NCBI RefSeq assembly: GCF_001949145.1
Contig: NW_019091491.1
Coordinates: forward strand, 320,833 to 349,417
DNA: 28,585 nt
From: Acanthaster planci
Taxonomy: Eukaryota; Echinodermata; Asteroidea; Valvatida; Acanthasteridae
Reading direction: 5' to 3'
The notes beneath the pieces were generated by a model. It was not told the origin of the DNA and did not search any database. It saw nothing but the letters and a program-made list of their open reading frames with translations. Positions 1-10,990 of this stretch are shown piece after piece. Within the stretch, counting starts at the first letter, position 1. Every line of letters starts with the position of its first letter. Position numbers and translations under genes: made by a program.

Positions 1-1800
1 TGGTATTGTGAAGGTAGAAACGATCTGAACTAGGTAATACTTAGTTAAAACATACATTCAGATCAGATTAAGATAATCAGTCAGTAATCCATCAATCATC
101 AATAAAGTTACATTTATTTACCAGTATATTAAAAACATTGTTTCCAAATCACAAGACCTAACAACTACGTAATTACCTAAAGCAAAATCATATCTATAGT
201 AAAGGCTTACAGTTGAACTGCAAAATGTGTTTTCTCTGAGTATGATTGGTCGCAATTTTGTCAAGTTTTGGAAGCTTTTTCCAAGAGTCTTTTTGGAATG
301 ATTTTTTTGGGCGAAAATTCTTTGTAATGGACAAGACTCATCATTCCAAATCTAGTAATCCTTTCTTTCTTGAGACAACGGTGGCAGGCTGGGCAGCCTC
401 ATATCATGCACTCACCCCTAGCATTTTCGAAAACATTTGTTTTCTTAACTTCTTAAACCCATCCATTGACATGCACGCCTTGGTGACCAGTTGATGGAAG
501 GTTACAGTAAGTTTGCTTCAGTGTACAAACCTGTGAAAGAAAATTAGAATTGCCAACAGAAGCGAGAAGCAGAGAAATTCCATGCATTGCAGGTGATATT
601 ATACACCTGTGACCACTTTTCAGTGGTAACAGGAGTCCATTCTTGAAATTTCTGCCTCTAAGAAAACCCTGTTGACTACCAGAGATCCAGCACATATTCT
701 TAAGACAATGCAGATTAACTCAATTTAATAAAAGAATCTGGTTAATAGGACTACGTCGGTCCAATCATTTAAGTTTTATGACGCGGGTGATGGGGTTTGT
801 GTAGGCAGAAGGTGGATGTTTGAATGAAAGAAAATGACTCCTTAATACTGGTTTACCGTTAGACTTTCTCTGTCGATTTGGTAAGCACGATAGAAAACTG
901 GTATTGACTGAGTTTGAACTCATTGCTGCATCAGCCCACACATCAAGGCAAATTGATGTCGTAAACTGGACGTAACAACAATTAAATCGAGGAGCTGGTT
1001 AGCCGTTCCCTGTCCCGATGCAATGAGGTCCAATCTCTGGTAAACCTCTGAGCTGGACACTTCTCCCGATATCAGATGGTTCCTTTGACTACTATTATGC
1101 CGCAGCTTTCCATTTCGCCACCAAGATATGGTAAAGAGCCCTAATAATTCATCTTCTATTCAAAATAAGGCGGAATGTGGAAGGAATAGTCATTGGCGTC
1201 GATCAGTGAGGGAATAGGGACGTGTCCCCCACACTTAGATTTGTCTCTCCCCCTTTCCACTGCTAAATAATATGCTAGTCTCACATTATTTGGATTCTGC
1301 AGCTCAACATAACTAGGTAAACGTCTCCAAACCAGTGTGATATTAAATGTGCTTTAAAATAGGGTAAAACGGTACCCCCCATTGCTCCACAGTACATCTG
1401 AAATCCAAAACGATGGCCGTATATCAAAAGCAAACGTAAAAGCCAAATGATTTTTTGTCATGATGTGAAGTGGTGACATTTTATTTGAGTAATTCATCCT
1501 CACTGTGCATGATTCTCGCCTGTCGACCGATTCTGGACGCCTTTGTTTGATTAAGCTCCTGTCTGTCCCCACTTTCAGTATAAAATCTCAATGTTTACGA
1601 CATCGTCTCTACAGTCTTGTTACGTTTTCAGCACAATCTTGAACTTTATGGCAGTGATATTGGAATGTACTGCAAGCTCAAGCAGATACTGGGGGAGAAT
1701 TTCGCTTGGTTCGTCTCCTTTATACAATACAAAGCCAATGCTGAGTTCAATGCAAGAATTCGGGCTTAAGCTCTATATATTACAGTCTAGATCGTGAGAT
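1..1800. other. Non-coding AT-rich sequence
   Basis: Only short open frames without recognisable domains or codon signature occur. I see no gene, RNA or clear repeat. Confidence 0.6.
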
Positions 1801-2160
1801 AGTGGAGCAGTCTTTCATAAAGACACCCATCATACAGAGGGTAACGTGGCCCAGGCGTTTATACCCTGGATTTGAACGGTACAGCGCCCGGGTCGTATCA
1901 ACTCACAGCTCCCTCGACACCGGTGAGTCACACTGGCTCAAGTTGACGATAGCGCGAACATCGTGCCAAATCTCTGGCACGAATTCGGGTCGTTCGGTGA
2001 TTCAAGACGATCGTGTGGCGAGACGATGACAATAAATAGGCAAACCATGTGAAAACACAGAGCCTCACTCGGGGACATGAAGTAATGGCGAAGCAAATAT
2101 CAGAGGGAATTCGCCAGATCAAGATGCGAAATTGGAATTGACTGACGTGACCTGGTTTTA
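1801..2160. other. GC/CpG-richer island, non-coding
   Basis: This stretch is richer in CG than its surroundings and holds a perfect 7-bp hairpin CGTGCCA-AATCTC-TGGCACG at 1962-1981. Open frames on both strands overlap and look accidental. It could be a regulatory island; there is no direct proof. Confidence 0.35.
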
Positions 2161-3600
2161 GCTAACAAACGGGGGTTGTTTTGAAGCGACTGTCGGGGTA
2201 TAATACAGGGGAAGTTGTGGGTATGAATACCCGTTCATTTGTACTCGGAAACTCCAAACATTTAATCAAGTGAATCAAAGTTTCTGGTTTGAGGATATAT
2301 TTTCTTCCTTTCTTTTAGCTTATTTTCATAGTAATATTTCCATTCTGCTTTATTCATATCAATTAGCTATATTTTATATCTCATACGATTATTAAAGATA
2401 TTACTCTCATTTGTTTTAATTTACTTTATGTAACCGATATCTTCATTTCTATTTATTGTTTTAATTCTTAACGTGTGATATATTTAGATTACATTTATGA
2501 ACTTTTTTATACCAGGGTTAATTGACATTAAAAAAGAATAAAAACATAGTCGAGAAAACCGCTGTGAGGAAATGAGGAAATGAGGGGTGTGACAAAAAGG
2601 ATTGGCACGCCTCCAATCGAGACCTAAACCCTGGTGCTTCCGCTCAGAACTGATAAAGAAAATCCCGTTGCTGTTTACTACGATCAAAAATACTGAGTGT
2701 CACTTTCTAACAAATGGTGTCTTAAGAACCCCCCCCCCGACTGGACCCCAACTACGCTACTGGATGTCAATAACCCATGTTGCATGAATTAGAGATGTTC
2801 CTACAGCGTGCATAGGCATGCCCCTGCGAAGAAAACGGCCTGTCATGGACAGGAGCAACTTGGAGATAATAGCCTGGTCTAATCATTACGTTGATGAATG
2901 TATAGCTGCTTCGATGGATGGTCTCCATGGATGAATCCATCCACCATCTCGCTGCATGGCGAGATGGAGACGGTGACTCTAGGCGGGCTAAGTGATTTAA
3001 GTCTACTGGGAAGACGAAGAGGGTGATTTAGCGTGCATGACCCATCCCTTTCTCCTCAACGAATCATCAGTGGACATACATCGGCCTTAAAGACGTATTT
3101 CTCCTAGACCTATTCGAAATTTTCAAAAGTGTGGAGAAAACTACAGACAAGTCCAAGCTCATATGATGAAACCCCAGCAGTAGTGTTGCGGCCAATCAGC
3201 TCTTGTTTAAAGAAAGGCGTATCCAAATGGGACAATCATAGGGCTACGGCTTTGAGTCTTGCTATTAATACATATAGTGATGAACAGTCGTAGCCAAATC
3301 ATAGACAGTTATGCTCATTTCGAACGCAGCCCTACGTTTGTTCTGAAGCTGTCATTAATGAGACTTATGATCCGTCTCTTGGTTTTGTGAAACCCAAATT
3401 ACAACTTGGCTAATTCCATCACGGAATAAAAAATAAATCAATATATGTCAATGAAATTTCAATCAACCAAATAACAATTTCAAAGTTTAGATGCTGTTTA
3501 CAGTTCATTGCTGATTCTTTTGAAAACGACGGCCGAGTGTAGACACTTGGAAAATCAAAAGTTGTTGCCAAAACGCTTTAATCTGTTGAAGCAGATTTAC
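2161..3600. other. Non-coding, AT-rich, with hairpin cluster
   Basis: A very AT-rich block at about 2280-2520 and a C homopolymer near 2730-2739. A nested hairpin lies around 2921-2971. No gene is visible. Confidence 0.6.
2921..2971. repeat. Nested palindromes / alternative hairpins
   Basis: A perfect 9-bp stem CCATCTCGC-TGCATG-GCGAGATGG (2944-2967) has a self-complementary loop. GTCTCCAT (2921-2928) can pair with ATGGAGAC (2964-2971), which competes with that stem. TGGATG-AATC-CATCCA forms a third hairpin between them. Confidence 0.7.
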
Positions 3601-4400
3601 TCCCTGTTGTAAATTCTTGTCGCAATCAATCAATGATTTCGCATTGGCTCAACAAATTGCAGAGATAGAACTACGAGAACTGTATGGGGGAAGAAGGCAA
3701 ACATTAAACCCCAGTAAATTCAAGCAGGTTAACGTTCATTTTGTTTCTTCCTTCCACCACCACGACACATTACGCGAATTTCATCTTGTCTTCAGAGGAT
3801 GTGAAACGGAGCCAACATTATCCCGCGATGGGACGATCGTTTTCACCATGCCACAACGCGTGCTATGATGCATGAGTCTTCACACGGGACACAGGGTGAA
3901 ACAGCCGGCGAACCGGGCCGCTGTTGGCTCGGTTGGCGCCGTGGCTACTCGGTACCCGAGTGGCGGTACATTCGTGACAAGAGGAACAACAAACAAAGCA
4001 ATTGAAACACCTAACAAGGAAGTCAGTCCCTAGAAAGTATTGTCAAGATGTCGGCAAGATATTGGAGTCAGCCAACGTACGAGCCTTTGTGAAAACATTA
4101 CGGTGTACAGCATTCATCACACACGTGCTTTAAATGAGAATGTAGAGCTAGTTGAAATGTGAGCCAATTAATCACATGGTTCATACTTCTCACAGCGGTA
4201 ATTAGTTGTTCAAGCCAGCAGCGGAAAACGCCAGCGACTTTCAAAGCACATCGCCGCTCACGAGGCATCGAACAAAAGCTTTACCATGCACTGTGAAATG
4301 CGATATCGCACACTGAATATATAGAAACAGCGTCATTATGAAACCAATGATAGATCTTTCGTAAATTTTTAAAACAACCATCAGAGTTTCCTGATTTTTT
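3601..4400. other. Non-coding island with CpG-rich core
   Basis: The core at 3880-3990 is GC-rich for this window and includes a 6-bp hairpin ACTCGG-TAC-CCGAGT (3947-3961). An 83-residue open frame at 3617-3868 has no recognisable domain and no convincing start context. I treat the stretch as possible regulatory DNA. Confidence 0.35.
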
Positions 4401-4403
4401 TTT

Positions 4404-4421
4404 AGATCAAGGCCTTGATCT
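4404..4421. repeat. Perfect 18-bp palindrome
   Basis: AGATCAAGGCCTTGATCT equals its own reverse complement over 18 bases. It could bind a dimeric factor or be chance. Confidence 0.85.
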
Positions 4422-7400
4422 CGTTATTGGACCAATATCCGGAGTGACTCAGCAGTCTTATAAATCCAAGTCTTTGTCTTCATTACAATCCAGTTTTAAA
4501 TAACCATTCAGTTTGGTCACGTTTCATCATTATTTTTCCTCTACGTCAGAGCTAAATGCTGCTTTCTCGATCTTTGAACCTCCACCACTTACCTCAACCA
4601 CTTCCTGCAAAGAAACAAAGGTTGTGTAGTGAAACACTATTGATAAAGAAACGCAGTGGGCCGTGCACATTTGGCTTCTGTAATATTTTTTTCCTGTTCA
4701 CAATCGTCCTGTTGAATGACGCTTCACACAGGACGTGGCTTACAATTCATCGAAATGAAACAAATATGTAATTCGAACAAATTCCTATACCAAACATTGG
4801 CAGAAGGCCAGGCTTATTGTGTGTAGAAATATGGATTATCCAGACAGAAATCTATTCTTTATGTTTGTTTCTAAAACTCGAACATTCCTTTTTGATATTA
4901 AGTTGGAGTAACTCTTTTATGCTATTCAACCAAACTTCAGTTGGGAATACCTCGCAGAACTGTTCCAGTTTGATACATTTAATATGATCATGGTTCATTT
5001 CTTGGGGATAAAACGCTTTTGTTAATCAACTTTAAAAATCATTTTTGAAGCTTGGCTGGGAAAAGGGTGCAAAGCACACATGGTTTCATTTGGAAACAGA
5101 AAACTCAATGATGAAATAACTGACCTTTCTTTTGAATGAAGAAAGAAATTAAAAATCATTAAAGGTAAATCTGCTAAAAGGTTTTCCCGAGAATTTCTGG
5201 AAATGCGGTATATTAGACAATAATTTGCTCGTCCTTGTGGTTTTAGTTGAATTTCTCAGAAGAAAAGTTCCGGATTCGACTTCAATTCCATGGGCTGAAA
5301 ACCTCTAAAAAATTTCATGTGTCTATATTTCCAACAGAGAGTGCATGAACTTTGAGGTCTCCATCCTTTAGGAACTTGGAATTCTGTCAAAAGCAAACAT
5401 TGTACAAATCAAATACTACTAAATTCAAGTGTATTGCTGCGTTTGTCTTATATTATTTTTTCCCTTGTCCCCGAATCTACAATGCCCGCGATACCTTGAG
5501 GCTTCCTATCTATTGTTTTAAATCATAACATTTAACTGTAAAAATCGGAAAAAAAGCGGCGGCTTTTGGGGTTACGATATAAATCCTTTCTTCGAACAAA
5601 AATCTATCTCTAAACACGTTTCATGGACTGTTGACCAGGCACACTGACCAACATGCCACCGGCTTCAGGACAAACGTGTGCATCAGTCCGGTCACGACGA
5701 CCAGGGAAGCCCACACAAGGCCAGGCCAGGCCGAGCCTAGCCAGGCCAGATTAACCGTCTCTGGGACCATGAACGGTCGCCATAACTCTGCGACATTGCC
5801 GTGTCACCATGCCCTGCCTCAGATGGAGCGCCGAAAAAAGGACTCTGCGATTTGCTCTGCGTCATCGGCAGTAGAATTGTGATTTTTTTCTGGAATTTCT
5901 AGAATTCAGAGGTTTAAAATACATACTTCCATAGCTATTTCAATATAGTTATTAACGTGGAAAGATATGTTTGTTTACCTGTTAACCTATCAAAATGAAG
6001 CTAACAGGGAAGGCAATAACACTCCAGAGTTATTTACGTTAGTTGTTGATGTGAGATGATACTATACAATAAAAGCAACACTTTCCAAACAGTCAATCTT
6101 AAATTCAGAACCATGAATCACGTCGAAGTTCCATTTTGTAACTTGGAAGGGCCAATGATAGTCAGTGAGATAAAATCTTGATTATAGGCTTTGAATGTAA
6201 TCCGAATGTAGTGCACTGCACAATCGATGTGATGTTGAAAGATATGATGTTGAGCTAGCCTTCAACCCAACAGGAAATTCTTTTCAAAGGCAGAACATGA
6301 AACAAGATAAGATCCTTGCAGAATTATTTTCAGCCTTGGGAAAAACTCCTCTGCCTTGCTCCGATGATCAGTTTTGGAGCCGACCTCAAAGCAGTCTTTA
6401 CCCATAATTGACGATGGCTCTTAACGTTAAGTCAATGGAAATCTTTCAAACAGCTCTGGTCCCTGCGACGTTTTAAGCTGTGTTGGTCTCACGGTACACA
6501 TTGCAGTTGTTCTGCTACTTTTTCAGCAATATTATGTTCATCGATACCAAAACATTATGGTCTGCAAGTGTCAGTGTTAGTAATGTTTTCTGTCAAACAC
6601 CCCCCTTTGAGTTGCTTTCGCCCCCCCCGGAAGCACTGACAAACTCTGCGGCCTTCATGGGTGCATCTGACTGCCTTCTTTCCTTTTTTGGAGGAGTGTC
6701 CGTTCTCAACCAAAGAACAAATCGAGGTTACTGGAGATAAGAACAAGGGAGAGGAGATATATGAAGGATGCGACCATGAGACAGCGGTTTATAGGGGCCT
6801 AAACATTGGACGGTTTCAGCAGAAAACTAAGCAGTTATAAGTCTCTTTAATAATCAAATGGATGAAGTTTACTCCATGAATGAGCTCGACGTTAAAAGTC
6901 GATCTAGGTGTATCTTTCATAAAATGTTTAAAGACTTCCCGTCGTGAACAAAATGGCCAAATTTATTTTGCAACCAAGAACTTACTGCTCTGGTGTCGTG
7001 TATCAGAAAAAAAAACCAAACAAGAGGGAAAGAGAGAGATTTATTTACTGACTGATTTTTTCGGGGTGGGGGTGGATAAAGACTGCCAGGGGATCAAGCT
7101 GTGTTGTCTCGCAGGAGGATATCAGTACTTGGATCCAATGTGGTTGAAATCCCCGCTGCATGCATTTTATTTGCCAAAAGCGACGTTTTTCTTGTCTGGC
7201 AATCTTTATGCATCTGTTCTTGAAACAGTATCCTGATGCGAATTTATTACTGATCACTTCATTTCCACGTAGCAACAGTAATTCTTAGTCTGTAATCTGA
7301 TAATATGCATTTTTCTTCTGACGTCCCGAAAAACTACATTTCTAAAAAAACTTATAAAGAATTTGCTCACAGCATGATATTTGTCAATTCAATGATAGAT

Positions 7401-8600
7401 GTTACTGCAACTCAGCAAAAGGTTGGATGGCTCCCTTCTGTCTTCATTTACGAACTTTAACTTCAATCAAAGAAAGCATTTTGTAGTTATGATCGTAATA
7501 ATTTTCACCATGCTGGATTTTACCGACTTCCTGCGTCGCAAATCTGACATTTTACAATGGTGGTACGTCCAAAGTTGATGTCAAAATGTCCAAAAACTTT
7601 ATAAAATAACTAACAAACCTTGGCACAAAAAAAATTTGCACGCTTTGCTGAAATTTAAAAGGGGTGGCGAATTCTGCCTGGCAGTTCTTTAGTTTGAACA
7701 GAAACATTTGTTGCATGTAATAGAAGCGGCGTACACCTAGGGTGAGTTTTATTTTTTTGGGTGGGGGACCAGGGTGTATGCATTTATTCAACAGGAAATT
7801 GGAAGGTAATGAACTGTGGTTTGCATAATAACATATGTTTATTTCCATGTCAATGGAGGTAGGCACGGACATCAACTGGGTCACGTGCTCCCACGTAGTT
7901 ACGTCGCTGGTTAGTGGTTGCTTACGGTGTGTCGAGTGTTTGAATGAATTCTAACAGCAAATTGCAAAATAGAAATGAAATGGAACGAATTGCTCGTCTG
8001 ATCGCATGAGCAGTGATTTAAAAGTTAGGCCTACTGTTTGGAAAAGGAACTTTTTACGATCTGCAGGAAGTTCAGGTAAGAGCCATGTTTTGATTGAACG
8101 TTTCCCACGAGACCTGTTAAAAAGAAAATCATATTTCTCAATTAAAAACACTGTATGTATTACCCCGACTCACAGCAATTTTTAAAAGACAAATGCCGAA
8201 AGATTAAAAAGGATCACCGATCGCCTTAAGAATTATAATGCTGAGTTACTGCTTGGATGAAGCATAGGTGTCAGGCAATCACCGCATGCTTAAACCGCAA
8301 TTACGGATCAAAATACAGCAGGAGATGTAGAAGCGTGTGATGCTGGAATCCTCCCCAAGGCGTTGTTCCAATCCCCGCAAGACGTTGAAATGCCTTTTCT
8401 TGTATCGCGGCCATCTTTCCATTATAGACTCGCATTATTGGGAGATGGTCCCACTTACGCGCGCACTGTATTAAGAAAAAGAACGACATACGAGGCATTT
8501 TCGTGCGACACTAAAGCCGGACTTGCATGTGAGTAGCAGTTATCAAATCTACATCGTGCCTTTATGTAGGGGTGAGTTCTTTTTATATCAGCAATCATTA
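4422..8600. other. Long non-coding stretch
   Basis: Mostly AT-rich. It contains a GGCCA-type short repeat at about 5717-5749 in a GC-richer patch (5630-5870), C runs near 6600-6628, and TAGGCCTA at about 8026. Open frames reach 118 residues (6880-7236) but show no domain, membrane pattern or splice structure I can trust. Confidence 0.55.
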
Positions 8601-9070
8601 TAATGCACTAGACGGACGTGGGCCATCCAGCCATCCATTATGAGCATATTGCAGGCAGACGGTTTCAGCTCGCTAGCCTGTCCCCCGCCGAGTTGCGCTG
8701 GCGTATTATTGCAGACTGTCCCCATGCATGTACGCGTATTGAATATTCAGCTAGAACCCGGCTCTGATCAACGGATTTTCTTGCATGATGGCGCGTTTTC
8801 TTGAGAAGCTACGCGTCTCTTCTTCGTTCATCAAGGGGTAGATGAAGGATTTGCCCGTAGCCGAGGCGCCGGGTTGCGGGGTGAAGATGCTCGGGCGAGG
8901 TGTCATGGAGACACATCGTCGTCACAGCGATCAAAATTAGAAATTCTCGCCTTGGTTTGTCGGGCGCAATACAGCGGGGGGTTTTTAGCCAGGCTCGCTG
9001 CTTGCAGTGTGTGATCAAGCCTGGCGCGTCTGTACTGGACAGTGTAGATTTCACGTCTGCTTTATTGCAA
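8601..9070. other. CpG-richer island, non-coding
   Basis: Many CG dinucleotides (ACGCGT, GGCGCCGGG, GGCGCG) stand out against the AT-rich surroundings. No coding signal is seen. It is a candidate regulatory island. Confidence 0.35.
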
Positions 9071-10246
9071 GGCTTTCAAATCGACAAGGAAGCCTTTAGG
9101 TCAACATCGGCAGGGTGATAAAAGACAGGACAAAGAAAGACTGAAAAATGGCAAACAAGCCTTACAAAATAATGTGAAATCACCGAGATAAAAACAGAAT
9201 TAAACCAAATGAGAAGGGTCGATGTGATGAAGCAAAACAGAACATTAAATTTGACAAGAGGACAGGTTAAGCTAGGAAATAGCCCTGTGTTTAGAAAATT
9301 CAAGTGAAATATTATAAATTGTCAAATCGACTTTGAGTATTCATCAGAAAAATCATCACCTGCATGCTGTTGATTATTTCCCGAAATTTGAGAGGTATAC
9401 TGATTCATCAAAAAGGATATGTTTGAACATATACCAACAGAAAACAAACAAACAAACAAACAAACAAACAATCAACAAAAAGTGAACTATTCAGCCAAAA
9501 TGAAACATTCAGAAAAACATTTCACATTTGAGACAACCGCTTTCCATAACTGTCGTTCCGCAGGAAACAGACATGAACATTAAAGAGAATATTTCTGCTT
9601 TGGTCATAAATCTTACCGACATTATCAACATACTCAGAAATGCAGTAATATAAAGTCTGCCGAAAAATTTAACAAAATAGTGCAACAATGGCTCCTTTTT
9701 GTAAAAGAGAAATAATGGCAACAATGATCAATAATGTACAAAATAAAAAGGAGGTTATATTCTCAATGAAAAGGCGATTCCCTGCAGTCGTGCGTGCTGT
9801 ATTTCAACTATATAGGGAATGCACGACACATAAATTAGTGCCTGGAATTCGTGTTTGGAGAATTATAAATTACAGGAACGAGGAGAGGACAGGGAGTGAA
9901 CTAGAGCGGGAAAACGTTGGCCGCGAGTAAACATCAACGGCAAAGACCGATATCTGCCTAATATGGTCAAAGTACATGTGCAGGCCGTAGTGTAGGGAGC
10001 GGTTACTATCTGCAGTGGATAGCACGGGTCGTGGGGCGCTGTACGAGCAAAGCCCTCGCTCTGTGTACAACTGTGGTGCGTTCCTTATGTTTAATTCTAG
10101 GGACGCGGCGGGGCAGATAGACAGATTCTCCTTGGGGCCCTGTGTCGCAGTGTCTAGTTTCTCGCTGTATATGCATTATACGGGCTGGGTTTCATCAGCC
10201 ATGCGAGGCCAATGTTGAGGCTCTCTGTTGCCGGTCAGTCGGGGGC
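9071..10246. other. Non-coding sequence, AT-rich then GC-richer
   Basis: It includes an AAAC microsatellite at about 9443-9471 and a GC-richer half from about 9880. No gene is seen. Confidence 0.55.
9443..9471. repeat. (AAAC)n microsatellite
   Basis: About seven copies of AAAC/CAAA in a row, followed by imperfect units. Confidence 0.9.
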
Positions 10247-10268
10247 TGTGTGTGTGTGTGTGTGCGCG
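10246..10268. repeat. (TG)n-(CG)n alternating purine-pyrimidine tract
   Basis: A run of TG repeats passes into GCGCGCATGC, an uninterrupted alternating tract that favours Z-DNA when supercoiled. Confidence 0.85.
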
Positions 10269-10382
10269 CATGCATGGATGGCGGCATATAGGTGACGGGA
10301 AAGCAAATGAAAATACACGGGTGACGGCTTGCGTTTATGTCGGCATGAAACCAACCTAATGAATACTTGACTGGCGTTCAAA

Positions 10383-10401
10383 ATCATCATCATCATCATC
10401 A
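10383..10401. repeat. (ATC)n microsatellite
   Basis: AATCATCATCATCATCATCA: about six trinucleotide copies. Confidence 0.9.
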
Positions 10402-10739
10402 AAGGCCCACAGTCCAAAATTTGAAATTCGTTCATTTTATTTTCAGGGAGACTCCATGGTCTACTCACTGTCATGTTGACAATGCAACCGTTGACGCACA
10501 GCCTGTTTTCAATATTACGGCCAATAAATGTCTCCTAAAATTTGATCCCAGGTGGAATTAAATTCTGTTTTAACTGTGTTTTCGCCTCCCGCTTGAAATG
10601 TCTTTGCATCCTTATAATTTTAACACAAGCGCCTTGCCAGTTTCCAGTTTGGTTACTTCTACATCAGACAAATTTGATTAAATTCTTTTAATCTAATAAA
10701 CGACAGTTTACATTTTTCTCCATATCTAAGCAAGATTGG

Positions 10740-10990
10740 TGGACGTGAGGCGATTAAATTACCTAAAACCGTAAAGCCGATTAATTAGTGATATTAAACA
10801 ACGGTGAAATGAATTATCTTCTAGACGGGAGTTGCACGTGGTTGGGCCAGCGGCGGGTTTATCGTCTTAAGCTCGTCGATCACTCATCTGAGCTGGCAAA
10901 TTTCTTCTTAATTATGCATTATGCACGAGTCGCGGACCCTCAGTAGATGAATGTACAGCGAGCTTTTACCGACTTACAGACGCCTGGGTC
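10740..10990. promoter_or_regulatory. Candidate enhancer with homeodomain/POU-like sites and E-box
   Basis: Within 250 bp there are GATTAATTAG (10779-10788) beside a second ATTA, the E-box CACGTG (10835-10840), and TTAATTATGCATTATGCA (10908-10925), a homeodomain site joined to an ATGCAT octamer-like core. A GC-rich stretch lies between them. The cluster is denser than elsewhere in the window. Enhancer function is inference; conservation is untested. Confidence 0.35.

Noticed and set aside
1962-1981. Hairpin CGTGCCA/TGGCACG considered as a microRNA precursor
   Set aside because: The 7-bp stem with 6-base loop is far too short for a pre-miRNA.
3617-3868. 83-residue plus-strand open frame in a GC-richer patch
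   Set aside because: No domain, no splice partners and an ordinary length for chance; the start is a non-ATG codon.
6880-7236. 118-residue plus-strand open frame, the longest outside the polycystin gene
   Set aside because: Composition looks like translated non-coding DNA, there is an overlapping open frame on the other strand, and no family is recognisable.
9443-9471. Regular short repeats considered as a CRISPR-like array
   Set aside because: A simple AAAC microsatellite with no spacers, in a eukaryotic genome.
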